Shown one piece after another: positions 6,501-13,293 of a DNA stretch of 13,315 nt. Numbering within the stretch: the first letter of the stretch is position 1; each line of letters opens with the position of its first letter. Source of the DNA: CAYNTC01 sp964432925 (GTDB lineage Bacteria > Planctomycetota > Phycisphaerae > Sedimentisphaerales > Anaerobacaceae); assembly GCA_964432925.1 (NCBI GenBank), contig CAYSPM010000074.1:1-13315 (forward strand). The letters are read 5' to 3'. Both the position numbers and the translations under genes were made by a program. The notes below the pieces were generated by a model that did no database searches, was not told where the DNA came from, and worked only from the letters and a program-made list of their open reading frames with translations.

Positions 6501-8216
6501 TATCTCGTCCCTGCTAAAACCCTCTGCGATAAGTCGATTCTCATCCATCTCCATGAATACGCCGCACGTTGAGTCGATGATCGGAACGCGCTCGGCGCGT
6601 AGCGCAGCCTCTTGCAAAGAATCCTCTACGTTGAGGTTTATAACATCTGCCATATTCTCAAGTGTTTGGCCCGAACCAGCCTGGCAGCTATAATTCATTT
6701 TGGCTTCTTTAACGGTACCTTCTTTATCAAAGCGGGTGAACTTCATATCCTGCCCACCCACCTCAAAAATAGTATCGATGTCCGAATCGTAGTGCTTGAC
6801 ACCGAGGGCGTGGCATGTTATTTCGTCAGTTACTCTGTCTGTTATTTCAATTCCATGATTGTTTAATTCTTCGATTTTCTTCTGACTTATCAGAATCTTC
6901 TCATAAAGCTTTCTTGCAGAACCCGTTGCTCCTACACCTCGTATAATGACCTTTTTCTTACATTTACTTAGGTACTTCAAAACATGCTTTAACGATTGCT
7001 CAGGATTACCGTGTGTTTTAATATAGAGCTTATCCAGAAGTCTTCCTGTTTTAATTTCAACAAGCGCGCCTTTCGTAGTTGTGCTTCCCCCATCTATTCC
7101 CAGTACCACTTCGGTCTTTGGCGAGATCTTGCCCTTTAGATTCTGATCCTCTTCATCGACATCAGCCAAAGACTCATACAAAGCCGGCACAAATGACCTC
7201 TTAGCTCTGGTCCTTTGGGCAACCTCCTGAAGCTGCTCAAGGCGTAAAACAAATTTATTGTTCTCCTCTATCGCCCTTAGTGCCGCGCCGATTGCAGCAA
7301 CATTCGAATAATATTCGGGTAGCTCTATAGAAACGCCGAGCAGATCCGACAAGGCATGCCTTATAATATCGTTTTTGAGCACTCCTCCTGTCGCCACCGC
7401 ATAGCCGTGCTCTGAACTTCTCATTTCACCTGTTCCAAGCACGTCTATCCTGTAGTTACGCGCGACCGTGTGGAAAAGACCGGCAAGATTATCGTTTCTT
7501 TGCGCTCCTTCGTTCTGCTTGTGGATTAGATCCGATTGTATCACAATGCCGCATCTTGCCAAGAATTCGCTCGGCTCTACAGATTGTTTGGCCTCGTGCA
7601 CGGCCCTGCGTAGCATTTCCTCCAAACGCGTTTGCAGCTTCTGACGATTCCTCTTACTAATCGCCGTTAATTTAAGCTTATCATTTACACCGGTTGTATC
7701 CTCAAGCTCTGGTAACGGCACCTCGCCGTGGAAAAGTCTGCGACACTGCTTCTCTATGAGTGTGCCCGAACCACCGCCACACTTAGACCCGGTCCTCCAC
7801 TCTAAAATGATGCGCTTTCCATTGATTTTATTTAAATTAAAAAAGTATGAATCCTTCGCCCCAATGTGAAAGATGTATTTTGCATCAGGCGCTATTATCT
7901 CGGCCCCCTTTGGAATCGCTACGCTATCGTAGATATAGGTCATTCCCTGCATAACCCCACGGAATGGCTCTGAACCGCTGCCTGTAAAGGCCGTGCTGAT
8001 AATTCTTTCTCCGCTAAACTTCTTTTTTATGTCCCCCCATACTTCAATCAGGGCCCCCATAGGATCACCAAAGTGCATGATCGACTTCGGACAGTAGCTA
8101 ATGTTCTTATCGCCATCTAAAACGGCGTATTGGATAAAACCGCTGCCGATATCAATCCCAACAAAGAAGCGACCCGAACTGCCTTTACCTTGATTTTTAT
8201 CTCCTTTTCGAGCCAT
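3519..8216 (-). CDS. Giant double activase / 2-hydroxyacyl-CoA dehydratase-type fusion protein
   Basis: This 1565-residue cytoplasmic protein belongs to the BcrAD/BadFG activase family fused to dehydratase-like parts. Activase domain 1 (about 17-320) has GIDIGSG (20-26) and a TGGVLKN motif (276-282). Domain 2 (about 368-645) has GIDGGSTTTK (373-382) and VGGQD (486-490). Both retain the two cysteines that hold the [4Fe-4S] cluster in HgdC-type activators: Cys146 and Cys222, and Cys511 and Cys551. A linker with Cys676, 685, 690 and 708 follows, then a DUF2229-like region (about 752-970). The last part (about 1000-1515) resembles dehydratase D-components and has Cys1020, Cys1138, Cys1179 and Cys1477 in conserved-looking contexts (ACGPD, VCHPL, GPCRFGKY, GPFTC). 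Such proteins couple ATP hydrolysis to low-potential electron transfer for radical dehydration or similar reductions; the substrate is unknown. GGGAG lies seven bases upstream of the ATG. An Ala-rich tail (1545-1560) is probably disordered. Related fusions are usually around 1400 residues. Confidence 0.9.
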   Translation of the reverse strand: MARKGDKNQGKGSSGRFFVGIDIGSGFIQYAVLDGDKNISYCPKSIMHFGDPMGALIEVWGDIKKKFSGERIISTAFTGSGSEPFRGVMQGMTYIYDSVAIPKGAEIIAPDAKYIFHIGAKDSYFFNLNKINGKRIILEWRTGSKCGGGSGTLIEKQCRRLFHGEVPLPELEDTTGVNDKLKLTAISKRNRQKLQTRLEEMLRRAVHEAKQSVEPSEFLARCGIVIQSDLIHKQNEGAQRNDNLAGLFHTVARNYRIDVLGTGEMRSSEHGYAVATGGVLKNDIIRHALSDLLGVSIELPEYYSNVAAIGAALRAIEENNKFVLRLEQLQEVAQRTRAKRSFVPALYESLADVDEEDQNLKGKISPKTEVVLGIDGGSTTTKGALVEIKTGRLLDKLYIKTHGNPEQSLKHVLKYLSKCKKKVIIRGVGATGSARKLYEKILISQKKIEELNNHGIEITDRVTDEITCHALGVKHYDSDIDTIFEVGGQDMKFTRFDKEGTVKEAKMNYSCQAGSGQTLENMADVINLNVEDSLQEAALRAERVPIIDSTCGVFMEMDENRLIAEGFSRDEIAAAIVRGTAASYYYKFVGGSQHVGQKCSAQGGPALGKAFLAALAQVTGKNIKAYPHREMFGAWGQALDVIEHIKRFEKQGKKYDSAFRGWDVIDMPFEKRKVSCRELFGDKSCGIRDCQLEVFSIEDDEILTGGFCPRGNSEAVKRPKTDYVQRYHKIYEKHFKRQGCLLNEISSAEVEGVTVGIKRSTATLGEKGIWSAALLRTLGFYPVVSPQSNKDIAKIGVDNSSTEFCIARKLATGHAAVLNENPAVEYLFNPSFIEQREKKPPDLKYCIYTESEGYVLNDVLSLDKNKQINPVLHFGDVPLLVQALREEFARLGIRFTGKSIKAAIRYADQVEQEFKDDLYREGDKFLSRIEKAGTKAYMGIGRDYVLLDPEASSNSGGLFSQVRGLDYIPQVFLEHRFKDIALDDIVENEFWVQSVKILKANLFVADHPNLFGIRMMNFACGPDSLKIYQEEKIHKAVNKPLLVLLTDAQTNNAPFVTRTEAHERVVNQSRPRRLEIERLKRYSTDSYDSRTWLIPYMGDASYIGAAGLKYFGIDALVLPTNTERGYELARRHIYTEVCHPLKGVVGDALGFLKEKIESTSEEFVQNNYLVMLPTTSGPCRFGKYTEILREFMDREGLEKVPVVGPSSETDYLDIPFPNSFGMTEKIKMQQFLFKGINAADLLEDIYLRFRPYVADKENLVKLKRRQLDTLGRVVASGAKTDGLLAWAKDTVSAFKGAKLRNQQRFPLVLYIGEIYMRQHDPYTNYVVEKLSDCGLEIIRDPITDWLHYVNQVNRRNSKRDLSLGIRDFDFSRIVRQAGRFGKSLIKGKYMSSVERKIAEPFHEVLHGRHVLPKPMDIIETLEKQHECHGNIEGESPLSTGIAYYVMHELTGPAGSLGNLETNDAYISGIFHVGPFTCMQEGVATAKIEAMTKQLRKTKPDLVFPVIHAFFGDSPNVNLDSEIAVFAEQCRQKHQLLKEKSHATQRAHSAEAAAKAGSAASQSRNG

Positions 8217-8262
8217 GCAATAACTCCCACACTCCGCTTATAAGACTACAAAGACACTTTTG

Positions 8263-8279
8263 TATAATCAAGCATTATA
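8263..8279 (-). promoter_or_regulatory. Leftward -10 box within an inverted repeat
   Basis: On the minus strand 8274-8279 reads TATAAT, a perfect -10 box, about 57 bases before the giant gene's start codon. It is one arm of the perfect inverted repeat TATAAT-CAAGC-ATTATA (8263-8279). No good -35 box is found 16-18 bp further upstream; the nearest candidate is TGTTTT. A factor binding the repeat would cover the promoter. Confidence 0.4.
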
Positions 8280-8465
8280 GTGATACTGTTTGGTACAAAA
8301 CATTAAAAAAGCAGGAGCGCATAGTAACTAAAACAACACTTTCTTTACAAAAATCAAGCTGCTAAAGGAGGTTAAATAATAATAACTGTTACTTTTGTCA
8401 AGAAACTAACAGATATGCTAACAACCTCTATACAAAGAGAATGAGAAGAAGAATACCTTTGATAT

Positions 8466-8488
8466 ATGCAAATTATGATCTTTTGCAT
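8466..8488. repeat. Inverted repeat ATGCAAA/TTTGCAT
   Basis: Perfect seven-base arms at 8466-8472 and 8482-8488 flank a nine-base spacer. It lies mid-way in the divergent region, far from either start codon, and could be a protein site or a small hairpin. Function is unknown. Confidence 0.4.
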
Positions 8489-8617
8489 TTGTCGCATTCT
8501 TAAACTTAACAATTTCACATGATATATGAATATTACGGAAGTCTATTAAATTAATAATCTTAGTCAAAGAGGATAAGTCTTTGTCATAAACATTAGGTTT
8601 TTATATGAAATGAGTTT

Positions 8618-8643
8618 TTATTATCTATGCATGAGCATAATAA
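8618..8643. repeat. AT-rich inverted repeat TTATTAT/ATAATAA
   Basis: Seven-base arms (8618-8624 and 8637-8643) flank a 12-base centre that contains the palindrome ATGCAT. A second overlapping pairing, TCTATG (8624-8629) with CATAGA (8645-8650), is also possible. It is AT-only in the arms, so chance is a real alternative, but it lies about 25 bp upstream of the candidate dnaN promoter. Confidence 0.3.
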
Positions 8644-8667
8644 TCATAGACTTTTTTTGGAAAAGGA

Positions 8668-8696
8668 TTGCTGGTTGTTGCTATGTCGTGTAAACT
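8668..8696 (+). promoter_or_regulatory. Candidate promoter of the dnaN operon
   Basis: TTGCTG (8668-8673) and TAAACT (8691-8696) are separated by exactly 17 bp, the same arrangement and same -10 box as the candidate promoter at 575-603. The predicted start near 8703 gives a leader of about 64 bases. AGAGG at 8756-8760 lies six bases before the dnaN start codon. Confidence 0.45.
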
Positions 8697-8766
8697 ACTT
8701 TTTTGCTCATTGGTATGAACAGCGACGGGCACAGGCACGTCACAACTCTAATCAGAGAGGTAACTT

Positions 8767-9873
8767 ATGAAAGTTAACTTTAACAGACAAGCTCTTGCAG
8801 AGGCGCTCAATTTATTGACGTCTATTGTCCCAAGCCGGACACCCAAGCCTATCCTGCGCTGCGTCCGGGTCAAGGCAAGCAAGAGCGAGGTACGTATCTA
8901 TGCAACGGACCTGGAAGTCGGACTTTGCTGTCTAATTTCTGAGGCTCAAATAGAGGAGCCTGGGGATATCGTCGTTCAGGCGGATCGCCTATCTGCAATA
9001 GTGCGTGAAAGCAGCGAGGATGTATTGGCTGTAAAGGCTGCTGAGGGAACCTGTGAAATAACCGGTGTAGATAGTCATTTCACAATTTACGGACAGGATG
9101 CGAAACAGTATCCTGCCGTTCCTGATTTCCAAGGAGACCCAGATGTTGAATTAGGTCTACAGAAATTGCAGGAGGGCATTGTTCAATGCTTGTTCGCTAC
9201 GGCAAGGGAAAGTAGCCGATACGCGATTAATGGAGTGCTTTGGCAAATCAAGGGTAAAAAAATGAGCTTGGTTGCCACCGATGGGCGTCGTTTAGCACAA
9301 CGCCGAGTTGCTTTGCTTGCCAGTCCAGAGCAGGCTGAAGGGCGAACGAATATGATTGTACCGGCAAAGGCTATGGTTTTGCTTGAAAAAATCACAGCCG
9401 ACGATAAGGAAAAAGTTGCCATAAAATTTATTGATAATCAAGTCATAATTAAATGCGCTAATATAGTTATGGCCTCTAACCTCGTAGAGGGCAATTTCCC
9501 CAAATATGAGGACATAATACCTAAGGATTACGATAAACGGCTGAAGCTATCCACCGAAGGGGTCCTTAGTGCCGTTCGCCGCGCAGCACTGCTGACCAGT
9601 CAAGAGTCGAAAGGCATTAAGTTATCAATCAGCAAAGGGACACTTGTCTTCTCAGGCAGGGCACCGGAAACAGGCGCAGCCGAGGTAAAGATGCCGGTTG
9701 AGTATGATGGCGAGAATATCGATATCGGCTTCAATCCGCAGTTTCTCATAGACGTATTGCGGGTGATTCGCACATCCGATTTCGAGATGGAACTGGACCA
9801 ACCTGACAGACCAGGCTTGATAAAAAGCGGCGCAGATTTTCTTTATGTGCTAATGCCAATAAGTCTTGGCTGA
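8767..9873 (+). CDS. dnaN: DNA polymerase III subunit beta (sliding clamp)
   Basis: A 368-residue clamp subunit, the usual length. It forms a head-to-tail ring around DNA that tethers the replicative polymerase and binds repair and loading factors. Three similar domains lie at about 1-120, 128-250 and 252-368. Family landmarks are ATDLEVGL (46-53), the ATDGRRLA loop (170-177), EGNFPKYEDIIP (241-252), FNPQFLIDVL (322-331) and the C-terminal YVLMPISL (360-367), which forms part of the binding pocket for clamp-binding peptides. The start has AGAGG six bases upstream and follows a good promoter candidate. It leads the block dnaN - DUF721 - gyrB; dnaA, often directly upstream, is not in the window. 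Assignment is certain. Confidence 0.98.
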   Translation: MKVNFNRQALAEALNLLTSIVPSRTPKPILRCVRVKASKSEVRIYATDLEVGLCCLISEAQIEEPGDIVVQADRLSAIVRESSEDVLAVKAAEGTCEITGVDSHFTIYGQDAKQYPAVPDFQGDPDVELGLQKLQEGIVQCLFATARESSRYAINGVLWQIKGKKMSLVATDGRRLAQRRVALLASPEQAEGRTNMIVPAKAMVLLEKITADDKEKVAIKFIDNQVIIKCANIVMASNLVEGNFPKYEDIIPKDYDKRLKLSTEGVLSAVRRAALLTSQESKGIKLSISKGTLVFSGRAPETGAAEVKMPVEYDGENIDIGFNPQFLIDVLRVIRTSDFEMELDQPDRPGLIKSGADFLYVLMPISLG

Positions 9874-9876
9874 GGC

Positions 9877-9918
9877 CAACACGCTTCATAGCTTTTTAGT
9901 GATTTTCGTTCAACACGC
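9877..9918 (+). repeat. Direct repeat CAACACGC in the dnaN-dciA spacer
   Basis: CAACACGC occurs at 9877-9884 and 9911-9918, 34 bp apart. Nothing else is recognisable in this 89-base spacer, which has no clear terminator, in agreement with continued transcription into the next gene. Confidence 0.35.
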
Positions 9919-9962
9919 AGGCATTGACGCATCATCGAGACGCGGGATTCTGAAGTTGAGAA

Positions 9963-10292
9963 ATGAATAATAGGAATTTAGACCGGCCAAACGGTAAAGG
10001 TAACGACTCGGCAACAAGGCTGGGTGTCATACTAAAGGAGTTTATAGACAATCGGATCCAGCCAAACCAACAAATATCTGAGTCTATAGCACAAATGTGG
10101 GAAGAGTTGCTGCCAGTGGAGCTTGCACAACACTGTGAGATATCAGGACTTTCCGGAGGCCAGCTCAAAATCTTAGTGAACTCACCTTGCTATATGTATG
10201 AGCTAAGCCTGTGCAGTTCAAAGCTGCTGACAGAGTTGCAGCGGCGATGTCCACAGGTAAGGTTGAAGGAGATTAAGTTTGCTATTGGATGA
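9963..10292 (+). CDS. dciA: DUF721 protein, DciA-like helicase-loader candidate
   Basis: This 109-residue protein matches the DUF721 pattern. An N-terminal helix pair is centred on LGVILKEFI (20-28) and IAQMWEELL (42-50), with the conserved Trp46. A KH-like strand section, GGQLKILVNSP (65-75), leads into a helix with YELSLCSSKLL (79-89). The ending LKEIKFAIG (101-109) is typical. DciA proteins were described as the ancestral bacterial loaders or operators of the DnaB helicase at initiation, and this gene's place between dnaN and gyrB fits that role. The Shine-Dalgarno match is poor (only GTTGAG close by), but no other start is available in this frame. At 109 residues it is a minimal form without the long tail seen in some DciA proteins. 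Family call is fairly secure; function is by inference. Confidence 0.8.
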   Translation: MNNRNLDRPNGKGNDSATRLGVILKEFIDNRIQPNQQISESIAQMWEELLPVELAQHCEISGLSGGQLKILVNSPCYMYELSLCSSKLLTELQRRCPQVRLKEIKFAIG

Positions 10293-10322
10293 TAAGCTAT
10301 ACCCTGCTGACCGTGCCAAGCA

Positions 10323-10364
10323 TAAGGCTGGAGCGCAATTTTTACAGTTCATCTTACAGCCTTA
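10323..10364 (+). promoter_or_regulatory. Inverted repeat in the leader before gyrB
   Basis: TAAGGCTG (10323-10330) and CAGCCTTA (10357-10364) are perfect inverted copies with a 26-base loop. In the dciA-gyrB transcript this could form a stem 51 bases ahead of the gyrB start codon. No U-run follows, so a plain terminator is unlikely; attenuation, RNA processing or a protein site are possible. Confidence 0.4.
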
Positions 10365-10415
10365 CCGATATTTGAATTGAAACAACGGTGAGTACCATTT
10401 TGAAAAAGGGCTTTT

Positions 10416-12902
10416 ATGAAGAGCCATAGATATGATGCAAGCAATATTAAAATATTAGGGGGTGTAGACGCGGTTCGCAAGCGTCCGGATATGTATATTG
10501 GCGACCGCGTCAGTGGAGGAATGCACCATCTTGTATACGAGGTCATTGATAACTCTATTGACGAGGCAATGGCAGGATTTTGCGATGACATAGTCGTCAA
10601 GATTCACGCTGATGGAAGCTGTACCGTTGAGGATAACGGTAGAGGAATACCGGTAGAAAAGCACAAAGAGGCAAAAATCAGTGCCTTGGAGGTAGTGCTG
10701 ACAACCCTTCATGCCGGTGGTAAGTTCGACTCTGACAGCTACAAGGTTGCTGGTGGGCTACACGGTGTGGGCGTCAGTGTTGTAAATGCGCTGAGCGAGT
10801 GGCTCGAAGCGGATGTGTACAGGGAAGGAAAACACTACCACTTCGAGTGCGCACGGGGTAAAAGCCGTGGCCATGTTAAGGAAATTGGCCAAACCAAGAA
10901 ACGAGGCACAACAATATCCTTCAAGCCTGACGAGGAGATATTCGGAGAGACTGAGTTTGCCTATGATACCTTGCTCAAGCGGATACGTGAGCTGGCATAC
11001 TTAAACGCGGGTCTGAAAATAACATTCATAGATGACGGGGCAAATAAAAAGGAGGTATTTAAGTTTGAACACGGAATAAAAGCTTTCGTTGAGCATCTAA
11101 ACGAGGGCAAAGAAACCCTGCATAAGGACGTTATGTACCTTGCCAGAGATGATCCGGAATCGATGCTGAGCTGTGAAGTGGCGATGCAGTATAATGACGG
11201 TTATAACGAGAACGTTCTGGTTTTCGCTAACAACATTCGCAATATCGATGGCGGCACGCATCTGTCGGGCTTTAAGACAGCGTTAACCCGGACGATGAAC
11301 TATTACGCCAAGAGCAATAATATCTTGAAGGAAGGCCAGGCAACTACCGGCGATGACCTTCGTGAGGGCTTGACGGCAGTAGTGGCGGTTAAGCTATCGG
11401 ATCCGCACTTCGAGGCTCAGACGAAGGTGCGGTTGACCAATCCGGAGGTCGGTAGTTTCGTTGAGACAACGGTCAATGAGCAGCTCGGTCACTACCTCGA
11501 AGAACATCCCGCAGAGGCAAAAAGGATCCTGAATAAAGCAATACAGGCCGCAGCGGCCAGAGAGGCTGCAAGAAAAGCACGGGAGCTAACCAGACGAAAA
11601 GGAGCGCTCAGCAGCACCAACCTGCCCGGCAAACTATGGGATTGCGCGAGCAAGGAAAAGGCAGCTACGGAGATATTCCTCGTTGAGGGTGATTCAGCCG
11701 GCGGCTCCGCAAAAGCTGGAAGAGACCGAAATATCCAGGCTATTTTGCCTTTAAAGGGGAAGATACTAAATGTTGAAAAGGCACGCCTTGAAAAGATGCT
11801 CGCACACGATGAGATTCGAACGATGATTAGTGCTTTCGGAACGGGAATTGGTGTCGACGAGTTCGATGTGGATAAGTGCAGATACGGCAAAATCATATTA
11901 ATGACCGACGCTGACATTGACGGCGCTCATATCAGAACATTGTTGTTGACATTCCTGTTCAGACAGATGACAACACTTCTCGACAGGCGCATGGTCTACA
12001 TTGCTCAGCCACCCTTGTATGAGGTCAGGGTTAAGGGGCATAAGAAATCTGAGTATGTGCTCAGCGAATCTGAGATGCGCAAGCGCATGACAGCCCGTGG
12101 CCTTGAGGGCACTGAGATGCGGATACGCCATGACCGGGCAGGCGGCAAATCTGCCAAGAGTGGTCGTGGTTCAAAGGCTGGCCAGGAGAAGGTACGGACG
12201 GTCTCTGGCAAATGTCTCGTTTCTCTTGTGAAAGTATTAGCTGATGCTGAAAGGGTCATAGCTGTTTTGAGCCGGCGCGGCATTAAATTCGCCGATTTTG
12301 TTCAAGCCCATTATGACGGTAGGAGACTACCGCAATTCTTAATTCGTGTGCAAGGGCAAGAGGAAGTATATTTCGATGCCGGTAAGTACGAAAAACGCCT
12401 GGAACAACTTGGAGGGCCCCGGCCGGTTAAAGACGCGACCGAATCTGAGTATGAGCAATTGGTTGTGGCTGAGCAGTTGCATGAGGTCGCTCGGCTCAAT
12501 CAGATTAACGAGAGGTTAAGGGATGAATTTAAACTTGATCTGGCTGATTTTCTGCTCAAGGTCGAGAAGTCTGTTTCGGGCGAAGCATTACCGAGCAAGT
12601 TTCAATTGGTTAACGGTGGTGAGACTTATGATGTTGCCGGGCTTAGTGGCATTTGTCCTGCTATCAGACAGATTGGTGCAAAGGGAATCGATATAAAACG
12701 ATTCAAGGGCCTGGGGGAAATGAACGCCGATCAGCTTTGGGAAACCACGATGAATCCTGATACTAGGACTTTGCTTAAAGTCCGGCTCGACGACGCCGGT
12801 GAGGCCGACAGGCTTTTCAGTATACTCATGGGTGATGATGTTCAGAAGCGCCGAGATTTCATCCAAGACCACGCTTTAGAGGTTCAAAACCTCGATGTTT
12901 GA
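10416..12902 (+). CDS. gyrB: DNA gyrase subunit B
   Basis: This 828-residue protein is the ATPase subunit of type IIA topoisomerase; with GyrA it introduces negative supercoils. Key residues fall at E. coli numbers: catalytic Glu42 and Asn46 (EVIDNSIDE), Asp73 with Arg76-Gly77 (EDNGRGIP), the GGLHGVGVS loop (113-121), Arg136, Thr165, the QTK loop (335-337), TOPRIM Glu424 (VEGDSAGG) and the DADID acidic triad Asp498, Asp500, Asp502. The end carries RFKGLGEMNADQLW (762-775). Between TOPRIM and this end there is a long insert (about 550-740), as in the long GyrB of proteobacteria; it includes a Gly/Ser/Lys-rich stretch (575-592). AAAAAGGG lies five bases before the start. A ParE identity is less likely given the operon and length. 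gyrA is not in the window. Confidence 0.97.
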   Translation: MKSHRYDASNIKILGGVDAVRKRPDMYIGDRVSGGMHHLVYEVIDNSIDEAMAGFCDDIVVKIHADGSCTVEDNGRGIPVEKHKEAKISALEVVLTTLHAGGKFDSDSYKVAGGLHGVGVSVVNALSEWLEADVYREGKHYHFECARGKSRGHVKEIGQTKKRGTTISFKPDEEIFGETEFAYDTLLKRIRELAYLNAGLKITFIDDGANKKEVFKFEHGIKAFVEHLNEGKETLHKDVMYLARDDPESMLSCEVAMQYNDGYNENVLVFANNIRNIDGGTHLSGFKTALTRTMNYYAKSNNILKEGQATTGDDLREGLTAVVAVKLSDPHFEAQTKVRLTNPEVGSFVETTVNEQLGHYLEEHPAEAKRILNKAIQAAAAREAARKARELTRRKGALSSTNLPGKLWDCASKEKAATEIFLVEGDSAGGSAKAGRDRNIQAILPLKGKILNVEKARLEKMLAHDEIRTMISAFGTGIGVDEFDVDKCRYGKIILMTDADIDGAHIRTLLLTFLFRQMTTLLDRRMVYIAQPPLYEVRVKGHKKSEYVLSESEMRKRMTARGLEGTEMRIRHDRAGGKSAKSGRGSKAGQEKVRTVSGKCLVSLVKVLADAERVIAVLSRRGIKFADFVQAHYDGRRLPQFLIRVQGQEEVYFDAGKYEKRLEQLGGPRPVKDATESEYEQLVVAEQLHEVARLNQINERLRDEFKLDLADFLLKVEKSVSGEALPSKFQLVNGGETYDVAGLSGICPAIRQIGAKGIDIKRFKGLGEMNADQLWETTMNPDTRTLLKVRLDDAGEADRLFSILMGDDVQKRRDFIQDHALEVQNLDV

Positions 12903-12906
12903 TTAA

Positions 12907-12929
12907 GTGCTTCACTTTTAGTAGTGCAC
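12907..12929 (+). terminator. Weak terminator-like stem after gyrB
   Basis: CACT (12913-12916) pairs with AGTG (12923-12926) around TTTAGT, and GTG (12907-12909) can add to CAC (12927-12929) across a bulge. ATTTTAC follows. The stem is short and the T-run is only four bases, so this is a poor intrinsic terminator. Confidence 0.2.
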
Positions 12930-12997
12930 ATTTTACAGTGATTACACAACGCTTGGAAAAATTCCTCGTGTCCTTTGATAATTGAAGAAGTCTATGT

Positions 12998-13012
12998 GAT
13001 GTTGTCGACATC
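12998..13012. repeat. Inverted repeat around TGTCGACA
   Basis: GATGT (12998-13002) and ACATC (13008-13012) flank TGTCG. The centre TGTCGACA (13003-13010) is itself a perfect eight-base palindrome. It is a possible protein-binding site in the spacer after gyrB. Confidence 0.3.
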
Positions 13013-13020
13013 TGTAATGG

Positions 13021-13038
13021 GGGATAAGTGCTTGTCCC
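13021..13038 (+). repeat. Hairpin GGGATAA/TTGTCCC
   Basis: Seven-base arms (13021-13027 and 13032-13038, one G-U pair) enclose the four-base loop GTGC. A run of five G starts at 13019. No U-run follows, so this is a stable RNA hairpin candidate rather than a standard terminator. Confidence 0.35.
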
Positions 13039-13186
13039 ATAAACAGTTAGCAATCCACAGGCAAGACAACACAAGCTCCTTCCAAATCTTGTTGTCATAA
13101 TAAAAATGTCCTGATTACGGCGAACGTCGTGCAAAAAATCCGACCGTCTGTGGCTGGTTTGGCAAAAACAGGTCTTTGTGCTCTTT

Positions 13187-13219
13187 GATTGAATGGTTAA
13201 TCTTTCCAGCCATTCAATC
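13187..13219. repeat. Perfect 10-bp inverted repeat with 13-base spacer
   Basis: GATTGAATGG (13187-13196) and CCATTCAATC (13210-13219) are exact inverted copies. It is the strongest dyad in the window. No T-run follows on either strand, so an operator, a factor-dependent terminator or an RNA element are all open. It lies about 45 bp before a possible outgoing promoter. Confidence 0.55.
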
Positions 13220-13263
13220 GTGGTAGGACACAAGGGAAAAATTCTGTAAAGCCTTTTTAATTT

Positions 13264-13293
13264 TTGCTGTTTTTAAGCGTCCTAAAATATAGA
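13264..13293 (+). promoter_or_regulatory. Possible promoter for a gene beyond the window
   Basis: TTGCTG (13264-13269) and TATAGA (13288-13293) are 18 bp apart. The -35 box is identical to that proposed for dnaN. The surroundings are very AT-rich, which makes chance matches likely, and no start codon follows before the window ends. Confidence 0.25.

Larger units (their letters stand above)
8217..8766. other. AT-rich divergent intergenic region; candidate replication origin
   Basis: This 550-base stretch lies between the leftward giant gene and rightward dnaN. It is clearly AT-richer than its flanks and holds several AT-rich inverted repeats, a direct repeat of GATATATG exactly 60 bp apart (8461 and 8521), and promoters for both flanking genes. 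Plus-strand composition is C over G to its left in the giant gene and G over C to its right in gyrB, as expected across an origin. I searched both strands for TTATCCACA-like DnaA boxes and found none with fewer than two mismatches. An orphan Shine-Dalgarno-like AAAGGAGG (8364-8371) has no start codon at a usable distance. Confidence 0.4.

Noticed and set aside
8364..8371. Strong Shine-Dalgarno-like AAAGGAGG
   Set aside because: No ATG, GTG or TTG lies within a usable distance downstream, so it does not mark a gene.
8441..8503. 20-codon open frame in the divergent intergenic region
   Set aside because: Very short, weak ribosome binding site and no recognisable product; AT-rich DNA yields such frames by chance.
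8217..8766. DnaA boxes
   Set aside because: The nearest matches to TTATCCACA differ at two or more positions, so none is reported as a site.
12859..13233. 124-codon leftward open frame overlapping the end of gyrB
   Set aside because: It overlaps gyrB, resembles no family I know, crosses several inverted repeats and has unnatural composition. It is more likely a chance frame.
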